From Laetiporus sulphureus 93-53 (Eukaryota > Basidiomycota > Agaricomycetes > Polyporales > Laetiporaceae), in assembly GCF_001632365.1 (NCBI RefSeq), contig NW_024468514.1:637468-701467 (forward strand): 64,000 nt of DNA. Direction: 5' to 3'. Positions within the stretch are counted from its first letter, which is position 1. The number at the start of each line of letters is the position of its first letter. A model generated the notes under the pieces. That model was given only the letters and a program-made list of their open reading frames with translations, was not told the origin of the DNA and searched no databases. A program made the translations under genes and the position numbers. Shown here piece by piece: positions 23,346 to 35,713 of the stretch.

Positions 23346-25765
23346 TAACGTAGGAATAATTGGTTTGTCTGTATCATCATCGAATTCGTGAGTCTGACCT
23401 TGGACATGTGCACACTTTTGATCGCGTGGCTCATGAGGCTCCCGTTTTGATTTACCCTAGGAGTCTCACCGAGCAGGGATGTCGACGAACGCTCTCGTTC
23501 TCGTCAAGAAGAACAATCAGCCAGACGCTTGGCCATATCTCTCAAGGCGCCTCGCCCATCGCTGCAAGTTCGACTGCAGTTGAAAGCCACAGCTCTTGCG
23601 CGCATATCTATATCCATTTTTAAATCTACCAAGCAGCGTATGGTCTCACCATCTCGCCTTGTCCTCAACGACATGCGAGCCTGCCCTTTTCGACAATGCT
23701 TTCGTCTTCACCTCTCCCCCTCTCACTCTCTCGCTTGCTTTGCAGGCCCACAACGCCCATCTAGGAGAGGTCGTTGTAGCAATCCGCAAGCTCGTCAGGT
23801 GCTAATGGCATCGATACAGATTTTACGAGCAAAAAGCCGGCGAAATCCCTCTGGGATTCGGTAAAGTCATCAAAGATGTCTCATATTGCTAGGGGAATAG
23901 TAGCACCGCATATGTTTCCATGCTTACCAGATGGTGGGCACTTTCAGCAACATAGCCGGGCGCCAATAGACCGCTCATTCATATCATCCATTATGTATCC
24001 AACGCTCTCTTGGATTTGCAGAGAATCAGGAGATGGACCTCCTTGCTGCCTGGCGGTAGCATGCGCTCTGGTCTGCGAAGCAGGCTGCCGGGATCCAGCT
24101 TTTCGGCTTCCAGCTTCTGGACTATATGCGCTAGAACCGCAGGCGACACGACGGGGAATTCAGCGAAGCCGTTCGAAGGCTACCATGCATTCGTTGTTGT
24201 CTTGTTACGGAAGCTACCACACAGTCCAATTGCTGAGCGCTGAGCTCTCTGCACACATTGTAGCAAGCGTAAGGCTACGTATCCCCGGAGGCTCCGCAGG
24301 AGGGCTGTGCGGCCATCTCTGTCCTCACTCGCAGCTTCGTCTCTGTATTATCCTAGGATCGCTCTTCCCAACGCCGCGGCGGCGGCGGCAAATATCGGTT
24401 TTGACACTGCGAAAGGCGGAATCACATGCGATCCGGGGCCGCATGCTGCACCTTCCCGAACCTCTCGGCATATGTCGATGGTCCTGGTCAGGAGACACGA
24501 CGCGGCCGTTAGCGGAGAAACGTGCATCGGCCAGAAGCTACTCTGGGAAGACGGGCAGAGGTTGCCTGTGATCAAAAGACTCATTGAGACTGATTCCAGT
24601 CAGATTGAGAGGAATCCTATGGACGATGGGATCCGAGCAACGGTCAGGATCCTCTGCGTCTTTCGCCGATGCACCTTCTTCATGTTGTTTCGGCAAACCG
24701 TGCTGTGATACGTCTGTGATGGGTTGACAGACTGTCCTGGAGCAGCCGTTACGCTGACGCAGACCGCACGTCGTATGTTGTGCAAGACATCGAGGCGGGG
24801 ACTGATGACAGTCCCGAGACATAAGAACTCACCAGAAGATGGTGCACCTGTGCAGGTATTTCAGGCACAGGCGCTGAGAGGACGATGCGATCGCTTTCGC
24901 GGCCGTCAATGGCGCGTCTCTAGGGGGGGTGCTGCATGAATAGTAGATGGCAGCAGAAAGCTCAGTACCAGATGTGATGTTCCAAAACTTATTGTTCGAA
25001 CTCACGGGCGACCAGAGAATACGTGAGTTGCAAGCATCGCTGACCGGTTTGGCACTTCCCGCTGGCAAGTGTCGGAGAAGATCTAGACAGCAATCAACTT
25101 CCCGGGTATTGCGTTGCGACTGGACATTGGTCCAGACGAGTGGTTGGAAACACTCTGCGCGACCGTCTTGAAGCCGAGCGTAGATATAGAACTGCAAAAG
25201 GTGTGGTAGGGAGGAGACAACAGTACAGCAGACCAAGTGGTGCTCTATTCGGCCTGATGGTGAACAGGATGGCTTCCGAGCGTCACGGAGGCCGCAGCTG
25301 GGGATGATGTCCACGTCAGGAGTTAACGTTGAACGTTGGGGATTGAATAATGAATTCTTGCATCAAAGCAGCGGGGTCGGGTAAGTCCTGAGAGAATGCG
25401 CGAGTGGTCACAACGCTCGATGCGTCGCCACTGTCAATGGCGATGGAGCTAGCTGGTAAAGAAGGCGCCGTTGCATGTATTGCCAGCGTGCAGCTCGTAC
25501 GATACTGAGGCGAGATTAAGCAGGAGACAGCGAGGGCGAAGGACGGCGTATAGGTGCGGGCCAATCGCAAAGCAGAAGGCCATGGTGAGATCAGCGTGCG
25601 AAGATTGGGGTCTGGTTTCAGTGTCATTTCCCCATTATCGAATTATCTTGAGCGGGTGATGAGGCGACCGTCCTCTCCATAAAACCCTCACTCTCTCGCC
25701 TGCTCTCTACGCTCATCTCTCATCTGCACTCGTCTGTTCCGTCGTACTCTGTCTGATAGCCAGAC
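23346..25765. other. Gene remnants, no intact gene
   Basis: Coding-like pieces remain in several frames: at 23596-23805 (+) a run containing ALFDNAFVFTSPPLTLSLAL and AHLGEVVVAIRKLVR, continued in another frame near 23821-23865 as AGEIPLGFGKVIKDVS; and at 23880-24570 and 24950-25170 (+) weaker pieces. Stops and frame changes separate them and no start or clean intron pattern is seen. The final 250 bp are the ATP-citrate lyase promoter with a CT-rich leader (CTCTCTCGCCTGCTCTCTAC). Confidence 0.45.
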
Positions 25766-28700
25766 ATGTCTTCGAAAGGTCCGTCTGAACCTTTCTCAAT
25801 CAGATCTCGGTGCTAACGGTGCCGGCAATGCAGCTATCCGTGAATACGACGCGAAGCTCTTGCTCGCGTACTGGCTCGAGCGCGCACCCTCCGTCGACCC
25901 CTCCGCTAAGCTCGCGACCAAGTTCGTCTTTCCGTCGCCCAAGGTCGCCCAGGTCTCATGGGACCCAGAGACAAACTCGATCACGCCCGACACGCAGCTT
26001 CCCAGCTGGGTCTTCACCACCAAGCTCGTCGTGAAGCCTGACCAGCTCATCAAGCGCAGAGGAAAGGCGGGACTCCTTGCGCTTAACAAGACATGGGATG
26101 AGGCGAAAGAATGGATCCAGGCGAGAGCTGGAAAGCCGCAAAAGGTGCGTACGGCATTCCATCCGGCTGTATGCGCTGTCCAGCGCTCTTCCGCTATCCC
26201 GCAATCGCCGCCCTCTCGGTGGCCCGTTGCGTCACTGCATATATCGGACAGATCTGTTAGGCTTTCCGTGTCCGTCGGGTTTAACTCCCCATTCGGCCCT
26301 CCAGCTCGCTCGAGGGGAAACGTCTTCCGGTGTACGGCCACGTGACCTCCATCTCGGAAACCCGTCCTCTTCGAAGGCGTCGCGGATCGAGAATCAATTT
26401 GATTTTTGTCCTCCGTTCCGGCAATCTAAACATACTGATCGTACGGATTTACAGGTCGAATCTATTACAGGCACGCTCAACAACTTCATCGTCGAGCCAT
26501 TCCTCCCCCATCCATCCAACACAGAGTACTATGTCTGCATCACGTCTGCTCGTGAGGGCGACGCGATTCTTTTCACTCATGAGGGCGGTGTCGACATCGG
26601 TGATGTCGACGCCAAGGCTCTCACCCTCCAGCTGCCCGTGGACGCACCATTCCCCTCTAGACAAACCATCGCAGACACGCTCCTCAAGCATGTACCTGAG
26701 GCAAAGAAGGAGACCCTCGTCGACTTCCTCATCCGTCTCTACTCCGTTTACGTTGACCTGCACTTTGCTTACCTTGAGATCAACCCGCTCATCTGCCTTG
26801 ACGGCGTCAACGGCGGCGAGCCGACCATCCACTACCTCGACATGGCCGCAAAGCTCGACCAGACTGCCGAGTCAATCTGCGGGCCCAAGTGGGCGATTGC
26901 TCGCGATCTCTCTGTATATGAATCTGGTTCGCAGGCAGTCACGTCAAAGGGCAAAGCTATCTCTGCTGACCGGGGACCACCAATGGTGAGTATATGCGCA
27001 TCTCATCCAATCTCAATGTATCTTACATTCTACACAGGTTTGGCCCGCTCCTTTTGGCCGTGACCTGACCAAAGAGGAAGCATATATCCAGAAGCTCGAC
27101 GCTTCGACCGGTGCTTCCCTCAAGCTCACCGTCCTCAATCCGGAGGGCCGCATCTGGACGATGGTCGCTGGCGGTGGTGCATCCGTCGTGTATGCCGATG
27201 CTATCGCCGCCCACGGCTTTGCACACGAGCTCGCGAATTATGGCGAATACTCCGGCGCGCCGACTGAGGGTCAGACGTATGAATACGCGAAGACGATCAT
27301 CGACCTCATCACCCGCGGCAAGCCACGTCCTGACGGCAAGATCCTCATCATTGGCGGTGGTATCGCGAACTTCACGAACGTCGCCGCGACCTTCAAGGGT
27401 ATCATCCGCGCGCTGAAGGAGTACAAGGCGCCACTCATTGCACACAATGTCAAGATCTACGTCCGCCGCGGGGGTCCGAATTACCAGGAGGGTCTCAAGG
27501 CAATGCGTCTCCTGGGCGAGTCGCTTGGTGTCCCCATCAAGGTGTATGGTCCTGACACGCACATCACGGCGATTGTCCCACTCGCGCTTGGCATTAAGAC
27601 GAAACCCAAGAACCCCCTCCACTCCGTTGCTCCCACGCCCATCGCCCCTCCCTCGCCGAAGGCTGAGGCTACGATTGGTCCTGAGGCAACAGTTGGCAGC
27701 ATTGGGCCTGGTGGTGAGCGCACACAGCCTAACGACCAGATCGTCCGTTTCGACAAGGTCGAGACGAGGACGGGACGTCCACCATACCGGCCGTTCGATG
27801 AGCATACACGCGCATTCGTCTACGGTCTCCAGCCCCGCGCGATCCAGGGCATGCTCGACTTCGACTACTCATGTGGTCGGGAGACGCCTTCCGTCGCCGC
27901 GATGATCTACCCATTCGGTGGACACCACATTCAGAAATTCTACTGGGGCACGAGGGAGACGCTCCTCCCGGTTTACACGAGTGTTGAGGAGGCAGTGAAG
28001 AAGCACCCCGATGCGGACGTCGTCGTCAACTTTGCAAGCTCGCGCAGCGTGTACTCGAGCACGCTCGATATCTTCAACTACCCGCAGATCAAGAGCATCG
28101 CACTGATTGCAGAGGGTGTGCCCGAGAGGCATGCGCGCGAAATTCTGCACCTTGCGAAGAAGAAGGGCGTCCTGATCATCGGCCCTGCGACCGTTGGTGG
28201 GATCAAGCCCGGCTGCTTCAGGATCGGTAACTCTGGAGGGTAAGAGCCTCGTTTTTCATAGATCATCTATTCCGAGCTCCTGATCATTGTGCCCACAGTA
28301 TGATGGACAACATCATTGCGTCCAAGCTCTACCGCCCAGGCTCCGTCGGTTACGTCTCCAAGTCAGGTGGTATGTCGAACGAGTTGAACAACATATTGTC
28401 GCTTGTCACGAACGGCACGTACGAGGGTATCGCCATCGGTGGTGACCGCTACCCCGGCTCGACCTTCATTGACCACCTCTTGCGCTACGAGCAGGACCCT
28501 GACTGCAAGATGCTCGTCCTCCTCGGTGAGGTCGGCGGTATCGAGGAATACCGCGTCATCGACGCAGTGAAGAAGGGCATCATTCGCAAGCCGATCGTTG
28601 CATGGGCGATTGGAACCTGCGCGAAGATGTTCACGACCGAGGTGCAGTTCGGGCACGCGGGCTCGATGGCGAACTCGGCCTTGGAGACGGCGGACGCGAA

Positions 28701-29869
28701 GAATGCAGCGATGCGCGCGGCGGGCTTCATCGTCCCGGACACGTTCGAGGACCTGCCGACGGTGCTCAAGGAGACGTACGAGCGGCTTGTCGCGAACGGC
28801 ACTATCGTGCCCAAGCCTGAGCGCGAGCCGCCGGTCATTCCGATGGACTACAAGTGGGCGCAGGAGCTCGGGCTCATTCGCAAGCCCGCGGCGTTCATCT
28901 CGACGATTTCGGACGAGCGCGGCCAGGAGCTGCTGTATGCAGGGATGCGCATCTCGGATGTGTTCAAGGAGGACATTGGCCTTGGTGGTGTCGTCAGTCT
29001 GCTGTGGTTCAAACGCCGTCTGCCGCCGTGGGCGACCAAGTTCATCGAGATGGTTCTCATGTTGACTGCAGACCACGGCCCTGCCGTCTCTGGGTAAGTG
29101 TCGGAACAACTGGCTCCGCTCGACTAAATGCTAATCGGTGTTTATAGTGCCATGAACACTATCGTGGCGACGCGCGCGGGCAAGGACCTCATCTCGTCGC
29201 TGGCATCCGGTCTGCTCACCATCGGAAGCCGATTCGGTGGTGCGCTCGACGAGGCTGCGACGATGTTCTCGAATGCACGAGATACCGGATTGACTCCGCG
29301 CGAGTTTGTCGACCAGTGCCGGAAGCAGAACAAACTTAGTACGTCTATTCGTGGTCATGACTGATGATTCAGAATGCCTGACGTATTATGCAGTCAGTGG
29401 TATCGGCCACAAAATTAAGAGTGTCAACAATCCTGACCTGCGTGTCGAGATTGTGAAAGAGTACGTACGCAAGAACTTCCCAAGCCACAGTCTGCTCGAC
29501 TACGCGCTCGCTGTCGAGAAGGTCACGACGTCCAAGAAGGACACGGTGAGTAGAGTGGTTCGCTCGTAAGGAAATAGGTGTGCTTACCGAACGCGCCCTT
29601 AGCTCATCCTCAACGTTGACGGCTGCATCGCCGTCTGCTTTGTCGACCTGCTCCGAGACAGCGGCGCCTTCACACCAGAGGAGGCGGACGAGTACATCAA
29701 GATCGGCACGCTCAATGGCCTATTTGTCCTCGGTCGTAGCATCGGCTTCATCGGTCACCACCTCGACCAGAAGCGTCTCCGTGCCCCTCTATACCGTCAC
29801 CCTGCAGACGACATCTTCATCAACATGGCGGATCTGTCGCAGCCGCGGGTGCTGGGCAAGATGCAGTGA
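25766..29869 (+). CDS. ACLY: ATP-citrate lyase, single-chain form
   Basis: Eight exons: 25766-25778, 25834-26144, 26455-26985, 27038-28239, 28299-29093, 29148-29338, 29394-29545 and 29603-29869; 1153 residues. The enzyme makes cytosolic acetyl-CoA and oxaloacetate from citrate, CoA and ATP, feeding lipid and sterol synthesis. The N-terminal half has the ATP-grasp region starting [16 protein letters not shown] and a citrate-binding part. A Pro-rich linker (about residues 470-520) joins it to the CoA-ligase half with [10 protein letters not shown]. The phosphohistidine segment [11 protein letters not shown] puts the catalytic His near residue 805. The C-terminus is the citrate-synthase-like part ending VLGKMQ. 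The single fused chain, as in animals, is the basidiomycete arrangement; ascomycetes have two genes. Exon 1 encodes only MSSK. Intron 2 (310 bp) is several times longer than the others. Confidence 0.97.
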
Positions 29870-30677
29870 ACATCGGGCAGGCTGCACGCTGTTCGCATAG
29901 ATGTGGAGAGGATCGTCGTGACATTGCTGAAGCATTGCTTTCGTAGTTATGTACATCACTTGTGGGTCTAATAAACTGTAGAATTATCTCGTTTTCAACC
30001 TCTTTATCTCCGCCATGTATGGTGGCCCCACTGCATTGTGGGTATGCCCGCGAGTTCAGTGTGCAAGACTACTGGATGAGCCAATAGCGTCACGCCGTGC
30101 CAGGTCTTGGCTTGGGGTGCTCTCCGTGCCCCGCGGGGATCCTTGCCTAATTCTTGGCATGAATCGCGCTTTCCTGCCCAGTCGACCTATAGAGATGGAG
30201 GATCCATACCAGAGGCCGCAAGCCTCTGGGCATTCGGAACATCCGGTTTTCGGACAGATGAAAGCTTGGAATTTACGACCAAGAGCTGCATCGCCTCTGT
30301 AATCGTCACCTGTTACGCCGATTGAGCGGAATCTTGGCCAATATAAACGATCACAGATGGTGGAATGGAAAACGAGATTCCTCTGAGGTGAATGCTTGGC
30401 ACAGTCATGGCGTCGTGTCGAGCCAAGCGGGCTGTGTCTGATGAATGTTATGGCTTGGGACTGCCTGAAAGTGGGGATAGGGTGGAAATAAATAGAAATG
30501 GATGCACAAAGCCGGTTTGTCCCGGACGGCTCGCCGCGGTGGCAATCACGCCCTCATAGTACAAGAATAGTACCACCATGTTGCTCCACCCCGAGCTCCC
30601 TAGCCCGTCCCGCTCAGTCTCTTTTCACGACTCTTACTACGACTTGACCTTTCTCCTCCACCTGACAGTCATTCGCT
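29870..30677. other. Intergenic between ACL and DUF1275 gene
   Basis: Holds the ACL 3' end (an AATAAA-like TAATAAAC at about 29969) and the promoter of the next gene. The last 100 bases are CT-rich leader. Nothing else recognised. Confidence 0.5.
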
Positions 30678-31820
30678 ATGGCTGACATTACGCCTGGTCC
30701 GAGTTACCCTGAGACTAAGGGAGAAGGTATTCCTTCTGATCCCTACTTTCCAGATGACAAGGCGGACCAGCTCCCTCGTCCAGCGTCCGCCGACTCGCGC
30801 CGTACTGTGGTCGCCTCTGCACGGCTGTGGATAGCCCCCTCAGTCGTACTCACAAGAGACTACCTCATGACCGATGTCGACCCTGCCAAGTCAAGTATTC
30901 CTCTTGCCGCCTTCTGCTTCATGACAGGATTCGTGTGCGTCTTATGTCTTCCGACACATGTTAGTCCGATATTGACCTGGCTGTGTACAGCGATGCCGTC
31001 GTGTTCACTGCAATCTTTGTATGGGCGGCCTTTCAGACGGGCAACACAGTGCAGGTGTGTAGCTCCTATTGCGTAACGTTCTGAGCCCGCTTCATCTGCC
31101 TGTTGTCAGCTCTCCCTCGCTGTCGCCCGCCTTTTCTCGAAACCGAGGGACGTTTCATTTCACATCTCCGACCAACAAGCCCTCTGCTCGTTATTGTCAT
31201 TCAATGTCGGCTCCTTCATTGGCCGCCTCGGCGACCGCATGGGCCCTAAGTCACGCGCATGGCTCATGCTGGGCACCTTCATCCAGGCGTTATTCACCAT
31301 GGCAGCAGCGGTGGCGGTGTGGCAGAGCGGATCTATCAGCGTGGCGACGGATCGTTTCAACCCAGCGTGGACAGATGCGCTTACGTTCGTCGCCGTCGGC
31401 TTCATGAGCGCGAGCGTCGGGCTGCAGGGTATCATGGGCAAGCGCATCAACACGCAATTTTCAACCACTGGTGAGCACCGGCCTTATCGTTGCATCACCC
31501 TTGATGGTGGTGTGATGCTGGTGCGATTACTGACTTGTACATTCTCACGTGTAGTCGTATTTACGACGGTGTGGTGCGAGCTTATGGCGGACCCGAAGCT
31601 GTTCCAGCTCAATCACTGGGTCATCTCTCGCGATCACAAGATTATTGGCATCATCTTCCTATTCGTTGGCGGTTTCGTCGGCCGTGCACTCATCGACGCT
31701 ATTGGCTCGGCATCAGCTTTAGGCATTGGCTGCGGCATCAGGATCATCATCGCCATATGGTGGCTCTTCATACCAGCGAAAGTCAGTGCCCCGAAAGCGA
31801 AGAAGCCAGAGACAGCATGA
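30678..31820 (+). CDS. DUF1275 (YoaK-like) membrane protein
   Basis: Four exons: 30678-30934, 30991-31054, 31110-31470 and 31555-31820; 315 residues. After a hydrophilic N-terminus of about 60 residues the protein is largely hydrophobic, with about six to seven membrane segments (IPLAAFCFMTGFVDAVVFTA, LMLGTFIQALFTMAAAVAVW, IIGIIFLFVGGFVGRALIDA, LGIGCGIRIIIAIWWLF). The D-A-V-V-F-T...F-Q-T-G-N-T-V-Q core is the mark of the DUF1275/YoaK family, common in fungi and bacteria. The biochemical role is unknown; a transporter is a guess. The C-terminus is basic (KAKKPETA). Exon 1 is joined in phase 2 at GTGCGT; using the GTGTGC two bases earlier would break the frame. Confidence 0.87.
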
Positions 31821-32568
31821 TATCCAAGCTGCGTTGGATGGCGATGTACGTGCATGGGCCCCGCCACGAGCTGGGGGCGCGCCGAGTCGAGGAACCGGCG
31901 TCGTGGAGAGTGTGGAGGATACATTTTAGATCTGTTCATAATCACGATTCCCTTAGAGCGGCAGTGTTGCCTACGATTGCGAACGCGTTGCATGATAATG
32001 TTGTCGTGAACGCCCTTGTCCTGTCTTTACGGAGGTCCGATGATCTTGTGGATTCGGTAGTTCATAATTTGCATTTTCTACGTTTGCTTTTTGCTTTGAT
32101 TCCTCTGGCACAATAGAAAGTAGCATTATCATTATGACCTCAAATGATACTGTGATACATAATAATCCAATAGCTCAGCGTGTGCAATATAGGAGGATGC
32201 AGAATCGATAGACATGATGCTGTGAAAAGATTGCACAAATGGTATGTGACACCTCTGGTAAGGAAAAGCGCACCATCGTCAACACGTTGACGACCCCGAG
32301 GGAGAGTGCGCGCTCCAGCTGAGGCGCATCGTTCTGGGACAAGCGGTAGACTCCTGCAAGAAAAATGGTATGTTCGGTCGCAGGGGGACAATAGTGCGAG
32401 TCCGGGAAATGAGTGAGGATACGAAGCGCGCGGGCGGGAAGTTTTATGGCTGGGTGGCGGTCACGTGCGCGGATGTTTGAGAGCGCGGTTCGGCGCTTAG
32501 CTCGTCCAGGCAGATCAAGACGCGCGCTAACGAACTGGAGCGTCGCATGGGGGTTGGGGTGCCCCGCC
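31821..32568. other. Intergenic, no supported gene
   Basis: 3' end of the DUF1275 gene (with an AATAGAAAG-type A-rich stretch) and the upstream region of the deaminase-like gene. Antisense open frames here have no domain content. Confidence 0.5.
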
Positions 32569-34216
32569 ATGACTACTCAGCCTCCGACGCCTGAAGAGTT
32601 GCTATGTATTCTCCACTTATATGCTGGCTTTAACCGGTCAGCATATGAAGCTTCTGTCTCCGAACTCCGTCGCATCAGCCCAGAACCGAAAGACAACGCC
32701 TGGAAACGCGAGCGACAGATTGCAGATGCTATTGCTGCTGTAGTAACGCGGCGCGAGAAAGAAGTATCAGCTGTCACTTGGACGGCGAGTAGCCGCAATA
32801 TCACCATCCACGTCGCACAGAACGGCGCCGTGGATTCGGGTGTTGTGGACCATCTCAAGTTGATCTGGACAAAGTTGCAGGCGATCAGCCGATATGGACC
32901 TCAGACCTCCGAGGAAGCTCTTCGGAAAACTCCTGACGAGGTGTTGGATGAAGACCTCATGGACTTGTGGAGGCAAACATTCGACTACATCTACACCACT
33001 TGTTTCCCCAAGCTGAGAGCTCGCATCGCGAAGCGCCGACGAGAAGCGCAGGAGTTCATTACTACCATGAACGATGCGATAGCATCGGATGCCCGATTAC
33101 CCGACTCAGACACTCCATTGAGCGATATAACCATTTTGCGCAGGCTGTTGGCTTGCGTGCAACAAATATACGAACTTATCGATTTGCCTGCGTCCGAGGC
33201 CACGCCTAAGATAGTCGACGTTCTTGCGGAAGAGCGACGTGACTGGGCACGAGCGACAAGGGAGAATGGGCTTCTTATGATAAATTGGCAAGCTATTTTT
33301 GAGCAGCGGCAGCAAGGTGAGTACCGCGGCGACTGTTTAAGTAATAGCTAACGCTGACTACACTGCCAGAGAGAACTATGGCATCAAATGCCAAAACCTT
33401 CGACTTTCGACGCTTCATGGAGAAGGCCTACTCTCTCCACACCCATATTCAGACTCTTTGCCGTGCTGCGACATCTTCTCGCAGAAAGGTTATGTTCCAT
33501 GCAGAACTTGACGTGGTACTAGTGCAGCCTTACGCTGCCCTTTCACGTCCTTTTTCATTTTCAGAAGAAGACATCGGCTCTTTCATTGAAAGTCTATGTG
33601 AAGATGGATCCAAGACGCCGCATGAGGAAGAGGAGGAATCAAAGCCAGAGGAACAAGAAACCTGTCCATTCATCTCGCGAGAGCGTCTCCTAGCCCAGTT
33701 AGGCCAGTCATACTCCAAAACATCGCAAGTCGTGGACCTCTCTCGCCAGATCCCTCACTGTGAATGCACGCTGCTTGTATATCACACAACAACATCCACT
33801 GATCTCCCGCCACATCCCTACATTGGCGTCTCCCAGCTGTCTTGTTATCCATGTTACCTCTTTTTTGAGGCGTATCGTCAAGCCGTGCCAAAAGGAGTAC
33901 TGTGGGAGCTCAAGGGTACACATGGAAAGATCTATCCGGGTTGGGTCAGGCCAAAAGGATTGTCCCAGGAGGCGAACGAGAAAGTTGAACAGCTCATGGT
34001 GAAGAAGTTGACGGAAAGGCTCCGCTTGAGTCTCGCAGAAGCAAAGAAAGCTCGCACACTTTCCGATAGCACAGATGCATCGGGCAGTTCCGGGGCTTCT
34101 CTACGCACTGCTCATAGAAATCCAGGTCAGTGGATTGGATTTGAGCCTGCGCCACGACTGATTATCTCGAGCATGCAGCGTGGTCATCAATTTTGAATGA
34201 ACTCTCTCAAGGTTAG
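32569..34216 (+). CDS. OTT_1508-like fungal deaminase-fold protein
   Basis: Three exons: 32569-33316, 33370-34125 and 34179-34216; 513 residues. The C-terminal half has the zinc-dependent deaminase pattern: FHAELDVVL with HAE at about residue 293, and, much later, IGVSQLSCYPCYLFF with the Cys pair at about 408 and 411. This H-A-E...S-x-L-S-C-x-x-C layout fits the fungal OTT_1508 deaminase group (Pfam OTT_1508_deam), thought to act on nucleic acids or nucleotides but not shown. The N-terminal half is helical and variable. An acidic run (EEEEESKPEEQE) interrupts the domain. The last intron (GTCAGT...ATGCAG, with CTGAT) changes the C-terminus to NPAWSSILNELSQG; unspliced, the frame stops at 34196. 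All catalytic residues are present. Confidence 0.8.
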
Positions 34217-35604
34217 GTTGATGCCCTCAGAGGTATGGAAAAGTCATACAGCGATGGAGGTCATTGTAATCGATTAGCATGAGAGCATTTGCACTAACGT
34301 TCCAGGAAAAACTACCCGGAGGTTTTGTACATGTTTGAAACTGTAGGCGCCGCATAGGCGACGTTTTTTGCATGTTTTAAACTAGTTTTCAACATCATTA
34401 CATAATGTATCATTACATCTCCCAGTCGGAGGCCTGCACAACCCGCTGAATACTGCTAGCGAGAGGAAGGATAATCTTGGATCCCGAGGCTGTACTTGGC
34501 TCTGCAAGAAGAGGTCTGTCAGATAGAAAGTCACACAGTTTGAGGGATGCCAAATCTGCATGAAAATTTGCATCCAGTGCATTCATCATCAATCTGCACC
34601 CTTCACATCCTCATCCGAGTCGACCTCATCAGTTTAAGCATTGGCTGTATATTTTGGGGGCTGCCACACTCAGTGTCGGAAGCCACAACTGCACAGTGTT
34701 GATGGCTCATTTATGTCTCACCATCCAAGAATTGAAATCTCTATACCATATTTGAGTGATCTCGGGTCAAAGTGTCCGCTCACAACCATCTCTGATAAGC
34801 ACTCAGATGGGAGTTTAATATGCCTTTTTTGGGGGGTCGAGTTTTGAACACATTCAATACATAGTTTAAAACATGTATAAAATCCTTGTTATACAAAACT
34901 ACCTAGCTTTCTCTGAAACAGTAATTTGCACCTGTCGTAACATGTTGACTTCAACTGCACAAACTGTAGAATGTGTTCTTCACTGCCGATAATATGACCG
35001 CTGGCCAGTTTATTATGCCACCATCTAGAGATGCACATATAGAGCAGTGTTTCTGAGGTATCATGGATATTCGACAGTGCGATATCGAGTTGAGTATCAA
35101 GTGACAGTTGTCTCATGAAAAAATATGGTGAAGCGGGCACATGTGCATGATAGCAGGAATATTACTTTACAATATTATTGAAAAACATATGACGATGAGA
35201 GTAGGAGAGTATGAAAGACATTTGGAGCAGGACAGCAGAACAGTGTGTAAATTACAGTAAGTTTCAGAAACACTGATATGCTCAATCACATCCTGGCTGC
35301 CAGCTACCTCCTATCCTCTCGAGGAAGGCAGATTAGAGCTGTCTATCTCTGTTCACCTTGAGCTGCAGTTGCAGAAACTTCAGCTAATAATGCTTTGAGG
35401 GGTGGCTGTGAGTCATTTGGTGTTATGCTTGAAACAGAGCGATGAGTGGTGATTAAGACTAGGGTGATACGACCAACTCTGAACAAGTCGAGAGATGGGT
35501 GGATCATGTGAATTGGGCAGGTAAAGTGAGACTCAGACAAGCGTATGTAGAGGGTGTGAGGACCAAGTGGTGACATACTAGGTCTTTGCCTGACTAAGCT
35601 TGTA

Positions 35605-35713
35605 TCTCTGGGCACTATAGACAGCTCTCCCCAGCACTACAGATGAGGTCTGGGCACTCTCTAAATCTCTGGAGTGTCTATACTGGGCTCTCCAGCACTA
35701 CAGATGAGGTCTG
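35605..35713. repeat. Imperfect tandem repeat, two units
   Basis: Two units of about 48 bp (35605-35652 and 35666-35713) share TCTCTGG at the start and AGCACTACAGATGAGGTCTG at the end, separated by 13 bp. Confidence 0.75.

Noticed and set aside
24829..25314. 161-codon minus-strand open frame
   Set aside because: Cys/Ser-rich text with no start context or domain; region is full of broken frames.
27023..27805. 260-codon minus-strand open frame in ATP-citrate lyase
   Set aside because: Same reason; no family resemblance.
28363..29109. 248-codon minus-strand open frame in ATP-citrate lyase
   Set aside because: Shadow of a well-conserved enzyme exon.
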